In this document: positions 23,864 through 24,252 of the stretch, in pieces
Layout: each line of letters begins with the position of its first letter
Position numbering within the stretch: the first letter of the stretch is position 1
Origin: Paraphysomonas bandaiensis
Taxonomy: Eukaryota; Chrysophyceae
Direction: 5' to 3'
DNA: 24,252 nucleotides
Assembly (NCBI GenBank): GCA_965644295.1
Contig: CBFFRP010000243.1
Location: forward strand, 1-24,252
Translations under genes and position numbers: made by a program
Notes under the pieces: model-generated
Database searches by the model: none
Told to the model about the DNA's origin: nothing
Seen by the model: the letters and a program-made list of their open reading frames with translations, nothing else

Positions 23864-24252
23864 GATAATCAGAGAGTCACAATTACCCAACTAAACTTCA
23901 TTCCACCTATCAAACGCATACTAGTTGTAAGATACCAGATCATACATGATGCTTACTCTATACACAAGACATCACAGCATAATTAACCGATTACAACCAG
24001 CGTGGCACTCAAATATCTTTATAGATATAACATGTTTAAAATTACATACCGAAAACAGAACCCTAATATTCTGGTTATACATACAACCGCTACCCACAAC
24101 AAAGTCATGGTACAGCTAAAATCCCTAACAACAACTGCACTTTCCGCACACTTTGAACAGCAAACCACAGAAAAACTAAAAAAGCAAAACCAAACTACAT
24201 ATATTACGTCACCTAAGCAGACGTGATATACTATGGCAATCAGACAGACGTG
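23864..24252. other. AT-rich end of window, no gene seen
   Basis: A frame at 24002-24226 starts with GTG and is simple in composition (Lys/Thr/Gln-rich). I see no support for a gene. Confidence 0.35.

Overview
This window is nuclear DNA of a eukaryote, probably a unicellular or simple aquatic one. The evidence is seven or eight protein genes that only read through after removal of GT-AG introns, a head-to-tail polyubiquitin gene, nuclear-type tRNA genes with internal A and B boxes and no encoded CCA, and long AT-rich spacers with micro- and minisatellites. TAA, TAG and TGA all act as stops. The gene set (a cGMP/cAMP-dependent-type kinase, a MATE transporter, a serine galactosyltransferase/hydroxyproline arabinosyltransferase-like enzyme, ubiquitin with D16, D24 and Q28) fits a protist, but the lineage cannot be fixed from this sequence. 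I assembled exon structures by hand from reading frame, splice sites and family motifs. No database search was run.

Layout from left to right. 1-490: flank only. 491-2197 (-): two-exon MATE transporter. 2198-2599: divergent promoter with GTGTAC hexamers. 2600-5196 (+): twelve-exon gene joining an aspartyl/asparaginyl beta-hydroxylase domain to a PAPS sulfotransferase domain, the most interesting gene here. 6239-6502 (-): a COA4-like twin CX9C protein split by a 48-bp intron. 6757-6949: a CATA microsatellite. 6983-7657 (+): secreted-type protein with two cytochrome b5/MAPR-like domains. 9521-9870: a perfect 20-bp minisatellite directly upstream of 9917-12612 (+), a six-exon cyclic-nucleotide-dependent protein kinase. 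14296-15666 (+): six-unit polyubiquitin. 16231-16527 (-): an inverted single-unit ubiquitin copy with a novel tail. 16686-17532 (+): six-exon class I methyltransferase.

The right part holds a hAT-like MITE (19096-19370), a small membrane protein candidate (19683-19940, -), four tRNA-Val genes (20103-20628, three AAC and one TAC), a Golgi-type glycosyltransferase gene (20880-22373, +) and a long inverted-repeat element (about 22992-23863) that shares sequence with the spacer after the kinase gene.

The genes do not form one pathway. Two are modification enzymes: the hydroxylase-sulfotransferase fusion could carry out hydroxylation followed by O-sulfation on one substrate, and the glycosyltransferase acts in the secretory pathway. 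COA4 and the MAPR protein share a divergent promoter region, as do the MATE and fusion genes, and the inverted ubiquitin copy and the methyltransferase. A strong common feature is very short introns: 7 of the 25 I could define are 46-48 bp.
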